DNA from: DASXMX01 sp036794395 | Lineage (GTDB): Bacteria > Planctomycetota > Phycisphaerae > Tepidisphaerales > Tepidisphaeraceae | DNA: 25,177 bases | Reading direction: 5' to 3' | Assembly: GCA_036794395.1 (NCBI GenBank) | Contig: DAIRGS010000074.1 | Span: 1 to 25,177 of the forward strand | Part shown: in pieces, positions 8,330 through 14,987 of the stretch | Numbering within the stretch: position 1 is the stretch's first letter | Layout of the letters: every line of letters starts with the position of its first letter | The notes under the pieces: model-generated | Database searches by the model: none | What the model saw: only the letters and a program-made list of their open reading frames with translations | Told to the model about the DNA's origin: nothing | Program-made: the position numbers and the translations under genes

Positions 8330-8827
8330 ATGTCCACCACCACCCCAATTCACCCCCAGGTCCGCATCGGCCACGTCCACCTCAAGGTGGCCGACCTCGA
8401 ACGTGCACTGGGCTTCTACGTCGGCGTGCTGGGGCTGCGACTCACGCAGCGGTTTGGAAAACAGGCGGCGTTTATTTCCGCCGGGGGATATCACCATCAC
8501 ATTGGCCTGAACACCTGGGAGAGCGCGGGCGGAAGCCCTCCGCCCCCGGGGACGACGGGGCTATATCACCTTGCGATTCTCTACCCAACGCGCGCCGCTC
8601 TGGCAGACGCGCTTCGACGGCTGATCGCCGCGGGAATTCAGTTGGATGGCGCCGCCGACCACGGCGTGAGCGAGGCGCTGTACCTCCGCGATCCAGACAA
8701 CAATGGCGTTGAGTTGTATTGGGATCGCCCTGAGGCACAGTGGCCGCGAACGCCCGATGGGGGTCTTGCGATGTATACCCGCCCGCTGGACCTCCAGGAC
8801 CTGTTGAACACAAAAACCGAGGGATGA
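8330..8827 (+). CDS. VOC (glyoxalase/extradiol dioxygenase fold) family protein
   Basis: A 165-aa single-module vicinal-oxygen-chelate protein, cytoplasmic. The pattern is HVHLKVADLERALGFY near the N-terminus (His15/His17), GLYHLAIL (His80) and DPDNNGVELYWDRP (Glu128). The His/His/Glu set is the expected divalent-metal site of this superfamily. The sequence most resembles the first module of CatE-like catechol-2,3-dioxygenase proteins, but it is about half the length of two-module members, so the reaction (isomerase, dioxygenase or lyase) stays open. Its stop overlaps the start of the MFS transporter in an ATGA arrangement, indicating co-transcription and perhaps a shared substrate pathway. 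A TATACT box close upstream suggests a very short leader. Confidence 0.88.
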   Translation: MSTTTPIHPQVRIGHVHLKVADLERALGFYVGVLGLRLTQRFGKQAAFISAGGYHHHIGLNTWESAGGSPPPPGTTGLYHLAILYPTRAALADALRRLIAAGIQLDGAADHGVSEALYLRDPDNNGVELYWDRPEAQWPRTPDGGLAMYTRPLDLQDLLNTKTEG

Positions 8828-10200
8828 TGCGAACAGCGGATTACTCAGCGCCCGCCCTTCCGACCGTCCGAGCGACGCACGTGCGGTTCGCCGTTCTGGC
8901 GTTTCTGTGCGTGCTGGCGTTTCTCACTTACTTCGATCGCGTCTGCATCGCCTCCGCCCAGGACGACATTAAACACGATCTCGGCCTCAGCGGCGCACAA
9001 ATGGGCCTGATCCTGAGCGGGTTCTGGTTCACGTATGCCCTGTTTGAAATCCCCGGCGGATGGATGGGCGACCGCTTCGGTTCACGCAAAACGCTGTCCC
9101 GCATCGTTCTGGCGTGGTCGATTTTCACCGCCCTCTCCGGCTCGGCAGTCGGCTTCGCATCGCTGTTCGGCTACCGCCTGTTGTTCGGCGCCGGCGAGGC
9201 AGGCGCGTTTCCAAACATGGCGCGCGTGCAGAGCCGGTGGTTCCCCAAGTCATCACAGGGAAGGATCGGCGGCTTGATCTGGATGATCTCGCGCTGGGGC
9301 GGAGCGCTTTCGTACCTGCTATTCCCAAGCCTGATGATTGCACTGAACGCCCAAACGGTGCGAAGCTTTCTCTCGCGTGTTCCGCTGCTGGATCACTTTG
9401 CCGCGGCCCCGGCATGGCGCTTGGCGTTCTGGGTATGTGGGGCTGTTGGGCTGATATGGGTCGCGCTGTTCTTCCTCTGGTTCCGCGATGACCCGACTCA
9501 AAAGCGCGGCGTGAATGAAGCGGAGTTGGCACTGATCAAAGGTGAAGGCACGGGCGGCGAGGATCCTCATGCCCATGCACCGATGGACGGAAGAACATGG
9601 CGCGCGCTGTTCTCCAATAAACATTTATGGGGAATCGCACTAGCCTACATGTGCGGATCGTTCGGCTGGTCTTTCTTTGTGAGCTGGATGAAGCCCTACC
9701 TGGCCAGCACACATCACCCCGGCCCAACAATCGAAAAATGGCTCAACATGCTCCCCCTCCTCGTCGGCGGAGCAACGTGCATCGTCGGCGGGCTCCTCAC
9801 CGATGCCCTGCTGAAACGCACGGGCAAACCAAGATTTTCCCGCGCCCTCTTCCCCGCTTGCGGCTTCGCGATCGCCGCGATTTCCATGGCGTGCATCCCC
9901 TTCGCCCCCAATGCCGGTGTCGCCGTCGCCCTCATGTGCCTCGGCTCCTTCGGCAACGACATTGGCCAGGCCGGCGAATGGGCCTCCGTCATCTCGATTG
10001 GGGGAAGATTTGCCGGCACCGCCTTCGGCTTCATCAACATGGTGGCGAACATTGGCGGCAACACCCTCCAACCCATCATCGGCCAGGCGGTGTACAGCCA
10101 CTACGGCTGGAAACCCCTCTTCGCCCTCTATGGCACGGTCTTCTTCGCCGCCTCCGTCCTATGGTGGTTCATCGACCCCACCAAGCGTTTCTACGAATAA
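8824..10200 (+). CDS. MFS transporter, anion:cation symporter (hexuronate/sugar-acid) type
   Basis: Inner-membrane transporter of about 458 aa with roughly 12 hydrophobic segments. The early segment LTYFDRVCIASAQDDIKHDL, the following GFWFTYALFEIPGGWMGDRF and the RLLFGAGEAGAFPNMARV motif are characteristic of the ACS family, which includes hexuronate, glucarate and galactonate importers. This suggests proton-coupled uptake of a sugar acid or similar organic anion, though family members have broad substrates. The start is ATG at 8824, overlapping the VOC stop by 4 bp; a second ATG at 8827 has GAGG four bases upstream and may be the one used. An upstream extension of the frame to 8740 lies inside the VOC gene and is not needed. 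It forms a two-gene operon with the VOC gene. Confidence 0.92.
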   Translation: MMRTADYSAPALPTVRATHVRFAVLAFLCVLAFLTYFDRVCIASAQDDIKHDLGLSGAQMGLILSGFWFTYALFEIPGGWMGDRFGSRKTLSRIVLAWSIFTALSGSAVGFASLFGYRLLFGAGEAGAFPNMARVQSRWFPKSSQGRIGGLIWMISRWGGALSYLLFPSLMIALNAQTVRSFLSRVPLLDHFAAAPAWRLAFWVCGAVGLIWVALFFLWFRDDPTQKRGVNEAELALIKGEGTGGEDPHAHAPMDGRTWRALFSNKHLWGIALAYMCGSFGWSFFVSWMKPYLASTHHPGPTIEKWLNMLPLLVGGATCIVGGLLTDALLKRTGKPRFSRALFPACGFAIAAISMACIPFAPNAGVAVALMCLGSFGNDIGQAGEWASVISIGGRFAGTAFGFINMVANIGGNTLQPIIGQAVYSHYGWKPLFALYGTVFFAASVLWWFIDPTKRFYE

Positions 10201-10220
10201 TGAGCCCGCGCAAGAACCCG

Positions 10221-10769
10221 TTCACCGCGGAACCGCGGAGAACGCGGAGAAAACAAAGAGAATCCAACCACGGATAACACGGACTACACGGATAGAAGAC
10301 ATGCCCTCCACGTGACACGGACTTCCCAGCCGGTGGCGAACGCGCCCTCGTTTCGAAAACTTTCATCGACCAATGGTTTCTTCATCTGCACTGCTAACCG
10401 TTCAATTCTTCACGGCGCACGCGGATTTTTGGCGAACTTGGATCGAACCACGGATTACACGGATATCACGGATATAAAAGAATCGTTTTTCCCATCCGTT
10501 GCATCCGTGCTATCCGTGGTCTCATTTCTTCCATGCCCATTCCAAATTTGGCCTCAAACCGTCAAGCGCGCCTCCGTGTCTCTGTGCCTCCGTGGTTGCA
10601 TCTCTTTTTTTTGTTGCGGCTCCGCCGCGCTGTGGCCATCGGCGTCATCTGCGGCTAAACCGCATTTCTTCTCCACACCCACCCTCTTCCGCTTATCCGT
10701 GCCATCCGTGTAATCCGTGGTTCAGCGTCTTTGTATTCCTCCGCGCCCTCCGCGCCTCTGCGGTGAACC
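10221..10769. repeat. Nested inverted-repeat array of CGCGGA and CACGGAT units
   Basis: Gene-free stretch between the MFS and D-threonine-aldolase-like genes. The left arm carries a TTCACCGCGGA-type block (10221-10250) and then an AACCACGGAT-type block (10266-10298). The right arm carries the same blocks inverted and in mirrored order: ATCCGTG units (10693-10722), then CCTCCGCG...GCGGTGAA (10738-10769). In the middle, 10446-10474 (CCACGGATTACACGGATATC...) is an imperfect inverted repeat of 10492-10520, forming an internal hairpin. A related CCTCCGTG block lies at 10570-10595. Degenerate CACGGAT and CGCGGAGA repeats of this sort are frequent intergenic sequences in planctomycete genomes. Nothing protein-coding is visible. 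Confidence 0.8.
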
Positions 10770-10783
10770 GTCTGTGATTTCCG

Positions 10784-10789
10784 TATAAT
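10784..10789 (+). promoter_or_regulatory. Consensus -10 box TATAAT, probably giving a leaderless mRNA
   Basis: A perfect TATAAT ends 6 bp before the ATG at 10796, and no ribosome-binding site can fit between. The expected transcription start therefore falls on or beside the start codon. No clear -35 hexamer was found about 17 bp upstream, where the repeat array ends. Confidence 0.55.
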
Positions 10790-10795
10790 CCAACC

Positions 10796-11884
10796 ATGCA
10801 CGACCTTCCCACCCCCTGCATTCTCCTCGACGGCCCAACCGTCCGTCGCAACGTCGAACGTCTCGCAAAATACACCCGCGACCACAAGCTCGCCCTCCGT
10901 CCTCACACCAAAACACACAAATCCATCCGCCTCGGAAAGCTCCAGATGGAACACGGCGCAGTCGGCCTTACCGTCGCCAAGTCTGGCGAAGCCCATGTGA
11001 TGGCCGAGGCCGCGGATGATATTCTGATGGCCTATCCGCCCGTCCATCCCGGCCGCTGCGCCGAACTGGCGAACCTCGCCCATCCCAAAACAATTCGTGT
11101 CGGAATCGATTCGGCCTTTGCCGCCGACGCATTATCGACAGCCGCCAGGCAAGCCGGATCAACCATCGGAATCCTCGTAGACCTCGATATCGGCCACCAC
11201 CGCACCGGCGTACAAACTTCCGCTCAGGCCCTCGCCCTCGCACAGCAAGTCTCCAATGCCCCAGGGCTCCGCCTCGATGGAATTATGTTCTTCCCCGGCC
11301 AACTCTCCCACGGCCCACCCGAATCCTACGGCCCGGCCCTGGCCGCGATCGATGCAAGATTGGCAGAGGTAATCGATCTATGGAGCAAAAACGGGCTTGA
11401 ATGCCGCATCGTCTCGGGCGGCTCAACCCCCGCCGCCAGCCAATCCCATCTGCTCAAGCGCCTTACCGAAATCCGCCCCGGCACGTATATCTTCAACGAC
11501 ATGAATTCCGTCCACTCCCACTGTGCGACACTGAACGATTGCGCCGCCCGAATCCTGGCAACAGTGGTAAGCACCGCCGTCCCCGGCCAAATCGTTCTGG
11601 ACGCGGGAAGCAAAACGCTCACCAGCGACCGTTGCGGCCCGGTGCCCGACAGCGGACACGGATTCATCGTCGAATACCCCCAGGCTAAAATCACCAAACT
11701 CAGCGAAGAACACGCTCAGGTCGATGTCACCCAAAGCGACCTTGCCCCGAAAGTGGGCGACCGCGTCCACGTCATCCCCAACCACATCTGCCCCTGCGTC
11801 AATCTTCAAGACACCGTCTACTGGCAGGAGCCTGGCGAAGAGCCCACCCCAATGCAGGTAGACGCCAGAGGAAAAGTATTCTAA
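10796..11884 (+). CDS. D-threonine aldolase/D-serine dehydratase-like PLP enzyme
   Basis: Cytoplasmic fold-type III (alanine-racemase-like) PLP enzyme of 362 aa that should act on a D-beta-hydroxy amino acid, either cleaving it to glycine plus an aldehyde or dehydrating D-serine to pyruvate. The PLP lysine is predicted in RPHTKTHKS near residue 39. The C-terminal D-serine-dehydratase-like domain has the metal-binding-type motif PNHICPCVN with His330 and Cys332. The His-x-Cys pair resembles the zinc site of eukaryotic-type D-serine dehydratases, whereas characterised D-threonine aldolases are known with His/Asp, so the exact activity is open. TATAAT directly upstream supports the start at 10796. 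The stop TAA touches a 26-bp inverted repeat, and an M19 dipeptidase follows on the same strand. Confidence 0.9.
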   Translation: MHDLPTPCILLDGPTVRRNVERLAKYTRDHKLALRPHTKTHKSIRLGKLQMEHGAVGLTVAKSGEAHVMAEAADDILMAYPPVHPGRCAELANLAHPKTIRVGIDSAFAADALSTAARQAGSTIGILVDLDIGHHRTGVQTSAQALALAQQVSNAPGLRLDGIMFFPGQLSHGPPESYGPALAAIDARLAEVIDLWSKNGLECRIVSGGSTPAASQSHLLKRLTEIRPGTYIFNDMNSVHSHCATLNDCAARILATVVSTAVPGQIVLDAGSKTLTSDRCGPVPDSGHGFIVEYPQAKITKLSEEHAQVDVTQSDLAPKVGDRVHVIPNHICPCVNLQDTVYWQEPGEEPTPMQVDARGKVF

Positions 11885-11959
11885 TGGCGTGGTCGCTTCA
11901 GCGACCATGTCTTGATTCGATTTGAACAACAGTACATGGTCGCTGAAGCGACCACGCCA
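11885..11959. repeat. Inverted pair of dispersed repeats forming a perfect 26-bp stem
   Basis: Two copies of the GGTCGCTTCAGCGACC repeat in opposite orientation: 11885-11910 is the exact reverse complement of 11934-11959, with 23 bp between. It begins at the base after the upstream stop codon and ends 25 bp before the dipeptidase start. Each arm is also a hairpin by itself, so a transcript could fold as one long stem or two short ones. This is the organisation of a REP doublet (BIME). No T-tract follows, so it may be an mRNA-stability or insulating structure rather than a standard terminator. Confidence 0.88.
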
Positions 11960-11968
11960 ACAGTCACC

Positions 11969-11974
11969 TATACT
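11969..11974 (+). promoter_or_regulatory. Candidate -10 box of the dipeptidase gene
   Basis: TATACT lies 10 bp before the ATG at 11985, just beyond the inverted repeat. An AGGA at 11976-11979 could instead serve as a ribosome-binding site if transcription starts further upstream, so promoter and ribosome-binding-site readings compete here. Confidence 0.35.
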
Positions 11975-11984
11975 CAGGACCAGC

Positions 11985-13079
11985 ATGTTTCGACCCATCT
12001 TCGACTCCCACCTCGACCTCGCCTGGAATGCCGTCTCCTTCAATCGTGATCTGACGCTCTCCGTCGATCAGATCCGCCAGCGCGAAGCCGGCATGACCGA
12101 TGCGCCTTCGCGCGGCCGAAATACGTTGACGCTTCCAGAACTGCGCAAGGCAGGAATTCATCTGTGTGTTGGCACGCTCCTGGCCCGCGGCGGCCCCGAT
12201 CAAAAACCGCCGACCGGCTACAAGCGCACCGATCTCGATCACGCCACCCCCTCCATCGCCCACGCCGCCGCCCACGCCCAACTCGCATATTACCGGCTCC
12301 TCGATCAACAGGGGCATCTGCGATTCATCCTCACGCGAGAAGATCTTCTGTCGCATTGGGAAGCAGGGAAATCCAACGCCGGAACCCTTCCGCTTGGGAT
12401 GATCCTCAGCATGGAGGGGACCGATCCAATCGTCACCCCCGATCAGGCCGAAGAATGGCACGCGGCCGGTTTACGGGCGGCAGGCATCGCGCACTATGGC
12501 CGGTCCCAGCATGCATATGGCACAGCAGTTTCAGGCCCGCTCAGTGCGGCGGGTATTGAACTGCTTCGCAAGTTCGATGACCTTGGAATCATCCTCGACG
12601 TCACACATTTGTGCGATCACAGCATGGAACAGGCGATGGATGTATATGAAGGGCCGGTGCTTGCCAGCCACCATAATTGCCGCGCGCTGGTGCCGGGAGA
12701 TCGGCAACTGGCTGACGAGCAGATCAAAAAACTCATCTCACGCGGCGCGGTGATCGGCACCGCACTCGACGCATGGATGCTGTATCCGAATTGGATTCGC
12801 GGCCAAACCAAGCCCGAGGTTGTCGGGCTGGAAGCGGTGGCCGATCACATCGATCACGTGTGCCAGATCGCAGGCAACGTCGATCATGCCGCGATCGGCA
12901 GCGATCTCGACGGCGGATTCGGAACCGAGCAAACCCCGCGCGATCTGAACACCATCGCAGATTTGCAAAAACTGAACGCAATTCTTCGAGCTCGAGGTTA
13001 TATCGAAGCCGATATCGACAAGATCTTCCACGGCAACTGGCTTCGGTTTTTCTCCTCCGCACTGCCCGAAGCGAATTGA
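11985..13079 (+). CDS. M19 family membrane-dipeptidase-type metallopeptidase
   Basis: Binuclear zinc dipeptidase of 364 aa, related to renal dipeptidase. Family members hydrolyse dipeptides, often with a D-residue at the C-terminal side. The metal ligands are all visible: FDSHLD (His9, Asp11), SMEGTDP (Glu144), DVTHLCD (His208), ASHHNCRAL (His229) and the active-site Asp in IGSDLDGG (Asp307). There is no signal peptide, so it probably acts in the cytoplasm. ATG at 11985 has AGGA five bases upstream. The frame stays open back to 11922, but those codons come from a dispersed repeat. Located directly after the D-amino-acid lyase-like gene, it could release D-amino acids that the neighbour degrades. 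A REP/BIME element follows its stop. Confidence 0.93.
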   Translation: MFRPIFDSHLDLAWNAVSFNRDLTLSVDQIRQREAGMTDAPSRGRNTLTLPELRKAGIHLCVGTLLARGGPDQKPPTGYKRTDLDHATPSIAHAAAHAQLAYYRLLDQQGHLRFILTREDLLSHWEAGKSNAGTLPLGMILSMEGTDPIVTPDQAEEWHAAGLRAAGIAHYGRSQHAYGTAVSGPLSAAGIELLRKFDDLGIILDVTHLCDHSMEQAMDVYEGPVLASHHNCRALVPGDRQLADEQIKKLISRGAVIGTALDAWMLYPNWIRGQTKPEVVGLEAVADHIDHVCQIAGNVDHAAIGSDLDGGFGTEQTPRDLNTIADLQKLNAILRARGYIEADIDKIFHGNWLRFFSSALPEAN

Positions 13080-13088
13080 CGTCCTGAA

Positions 13089-13319
13089 TGACCGTGCGCG
13101 ATTCCGCGCCTTTGCATTAAGTGGCACGGGTTTCTAACCCGTGTTTGAGGGAGCTGCGGGTCCGCGCCGGGTGAGATGTGGGAAAACCAACTATCCTTGA
13201 GGGAGCATTTTCTGCCAGCAAATTCCGAAGGTTGTCCCCCCGTCCAAACTTGGTTTTCCCACATCTGACCCGGCGTTGATGGTCATATCCCTCAATCATG
13301 GCTTACAAAGCCATGCCAC
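13089..13319. repeat. REP/BIME-like composite inverted repeat, copy A
   Basis: The outer left unit is GTGG followed by the hairpin CACGGGTT-TCT-AACCCGTG (13121-13143). The outer right unit, on the other strand, is GTGG followed by CATGGCTT-TGT-AAGCCATG (13297-13319). Inside these, 13166-13190 and 13250-13274 form a 25-bp inverted repeat with one mismatch, flanking a 59-bp centre. The GTGG foot plus short palindrome is the layout of REP sequences mobilised by RAYT transposases. The first 104 bp (13089-13192) recur nearly unchanged at 25066-25172. The element lies between the converging dipeptidase and DUF1080 genes and may help end transcription from both sides. Confidence 0.85.
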
Positions 13320-13342
13320 GAAGCGTTTCGCGGAACGGTATC

Positions 13343-14335
13343 TTATTTCGCGATCACCCATACTTTTCGATAGAAGACGGGGTTGTTGTGCCCCTGGAGT
13401 TGGATGGCTCCGGGGGTGGGGCCTTCCTTTGCGCCGGCTCCGGTTTTGGCAGTGATTTCGTAGTGATCCTGCACGATTACGCCATTGTGATTAACGGTCA
13501 CCACGGCGCCCTTGGTCTTTTTACCGTCGGCGTCGAACTTGGCGGCGTGGAATTCGATGTCGTAGGTTTGCCACTGAAGGGGCGGATAGCACATGTTCAG
13601 CTTGGGGGCGTGCTGGCGGTAAATGGCTCCGCAGCCGTTGAATCGGGGGGCTTCGGCGAAGGAATCGAGGACCTGGACTTCGTATCGATCCTGCATGTAA
13701 ATGCCGCTATTGCCGCGTTCCTGATCGCGCGCCAGGGGTTTGAAGGGGAGGAGATATTCGACGTGGAGGGTGAAATCCTGATACAGCTTTTTGGTTTTGG
13801 AGCCCGATGCAAGCAGGCCGCGTTTGTCAATCTCGCCGCCCTGCCAGGCATCGGCGTTGGAGCCATCGAACAGGACCGTTGCGCCTTGCGGGGGCTTGGC
13901 GCCGGCGCGGGGACTTTTGCGTTCTACTTTCTTAAGAGAGACGGTTCCATCGGCGCCCTTCAAGGAAAGCGATCCATCGGCGATTGAGCCTTCATAGCCA
14001 TTGGCGGCGGGAATTTTGGCGGTGGCGCCGTCGCGAGCAGCGTTGAGTTCGACGCGTCCTTTTCCATCCCAACCGTCGCCCGGCAACCCGCCAGGGAGGA
14101 CAACGACCTGAAACTTCCCGTCACCCAGCGCGGCAATCTGCACGCCGAGTTTGTGGGCGGCGGTGGCTTCGGTGGCATATTCGCCCTGAATGACAAAATC
14201 AGGGCCGGCCTCTTTGGGATCGAGGAAAGTCGGGCCTTCGGATTTTGGCTCTGTTCGGGCACGTTGCGCCGTGGCGGGGGGAACGGCTCCCATAATCATC
14301 CCGAGTAAAATCAGACTGAATCCGGCGCGCAACAT
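13343..14335 (-). CDS. Exported DUF1080 (3-keto-disaccharide hydrolase family) protein
   Basis: A 330-aa protein with a signal peptide (1-23, cut after ATA) followed by an N-terminal domain of about 100 residues with no clear match, then a DUF1080 domain (about 150-330) of the concanavalin/laminarinase-like fold. Family marks include ATVLFDGSNADAWQGG, ERGNSGIYMQDRYEVQVLDS, QWQTYDIEFHAAKFD and GAIQLQGHNNPVFYRKVWV. The family includes enzymes hydrolysing 3-keto-glycosides and many uncharacterised planctomycete exported proteins; the substrate here is unknown. ATG at 14335 is fixed by AGGAGG seven bases upstream and by the signal sequence; the frame upstream of it to 14416 is probably untranslated. 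It is the last gene of a minus-strand group that includes two LEPR-XLL cyclophilins, 49 bp after the preceding stop. Confidence 0.92.
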   Translation of the reverse strand: MLRAGFSLILLGMIMGAVPPATAQRARTEPKSEGPTFLDPKEAGPDFVIQGEYATEATAAHKLGVQIAALGDGKFQVVVLPGGLPGDGWDGKGRVELNAARDGATAKIPAANGYEGSIADGSLSLKGADGTVSLKKVERKSPRAGAKPPQGATVLFDGSNADAWQGGEIDKRGLLASGSKTKKLYQDFTLHVEYLLPFKPLARDQERGNSGIYMQDRYEVQVLDSFAEAPRFNGCGAIYRQHAPKLNMCYPPLQWQTYDIEFHAAKFDADGKKTKGAVVTVNHNGVIVQDHYEITAKTGAGAKEGPTPGAIQLQGHNNPVFYRKVWVIAK

Positions 14336-14384
14336 GATTCCTCCTTCAAGCCAAAAAAGTTCGTTATGGTGAACGTCGCCCCTT

Positions 14385-14972
14385 TTATACCACGGGTTGG
14401 CCGAGCAGTTGCCCAAGGGATTGGATCAGCGATCGGTCGGAACTGGTCCACCAGACCTGCTTATGGTGATGTAATGTGCAAATCACCGGCCGATCAGGGA
14501 ATACCAAGGCAAAATCGCTACCCAGCAACATTCGCAGCAGACCTTCCACGACATGCGCAAACGCATCGCCCTCGGAAAGCTCAAATTCGATGGCAGAACC
14601 ATCAGTACGGTGTTGGAGCAATCCGCTGTCGACGCCGGCATGCTCCAGGAGAGCCGGCAACCAATCCCGGCTTCCGAAATCCAACTCGTAGGCCCAATTA
14701 CTTTTGGGCATGAGCCAGACATTCCCTGGAAGCATTTCCTGAAATGCACGCATCACCCGAGAGGTCAGCTCCGGCTCATACGGCGCCGGAACTTTGTGCG
14801 CAAGCGCCAGCGCCTCTGGGCGAAGCGAGGGATCATCTGCGCCAATCCATCCGACTGATTCGGTTGGGATATCGTCTTTAAAGCCGAATGCGCCGCTATT
14901 GTAATAAAGGCTCTTGAATCCCTGCTTGCCCATCTGCTCGAGCACCCGCGCATATTCCACAATCCAGGGCAC
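14385..14972 (-). CDS. Hypothetical protein, 195 aa, unrecognised
   Basis: I do not recognise this family. The protein has no signal peptide or membrane helix and reads as a compact soluble domain. It includes YYNSGAFGFKDDIPTESVGW near the N-terminus, WLMPKSNWAYELDFGSRDWL in the middle, and FVFP-like, HHHK- and WWTSSD-containing segments (VICTLHHHKQVWWTSSDRS) near the C-terminus. The start is GTG at 14972, with AAGGAG six bases upstream; an overlapping ATG at 14976 is in another frame. It begins only 15 bp after the stop of the upstream LEPR-XLL cyclophilin gene and ends 49 bp before the DUF1080 gene, so it is probably part of the same transcript. The good ribosome-binding site and the absence of any competing long gene support it as real. 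Confidence 0.72.
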   Translation of the reverse strand: MPWIVEYARVLEQMGKQGFKSLYYNSGAFGFKDDIPTESVGWIGADDPSLRPEALALAHKVPAPYEPELTSRVMRAFQEMLPGNVWLMPKSNWAYELDFGSRDWLPALLEHAGVDSGLLQHRTDGSAIEFELSEGDAFAHVVEGLLRMLLGSDFALVFPDRPVICTLHHHKQVWWTSSDRSLIQSLGQLLGQPVV

Positions 14973-14987
14973 GCATGCTCCTTCACT

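Noticed and set aside
8216..8500. N-terminal extension of GH3 by 95 codons
   Set aside because: It crosses a dispersed repeat and overlaps the VOC gene; the signal peptide begins at 8215.
10446..10523. Possible CRISPR array from repeated CACGGAT units
   Set aside because: The units are short, degenerate, inverted and not separated by uniform spacers, and no cas gene is seen.
13298..13987. Plus-strand open frame opposite DUF1080
   Set aside because: It overlaps the well-supported DUF1080 gene, which has a signal peptide and a perfect ribosome-binding site, and begins inside the REP-like element.
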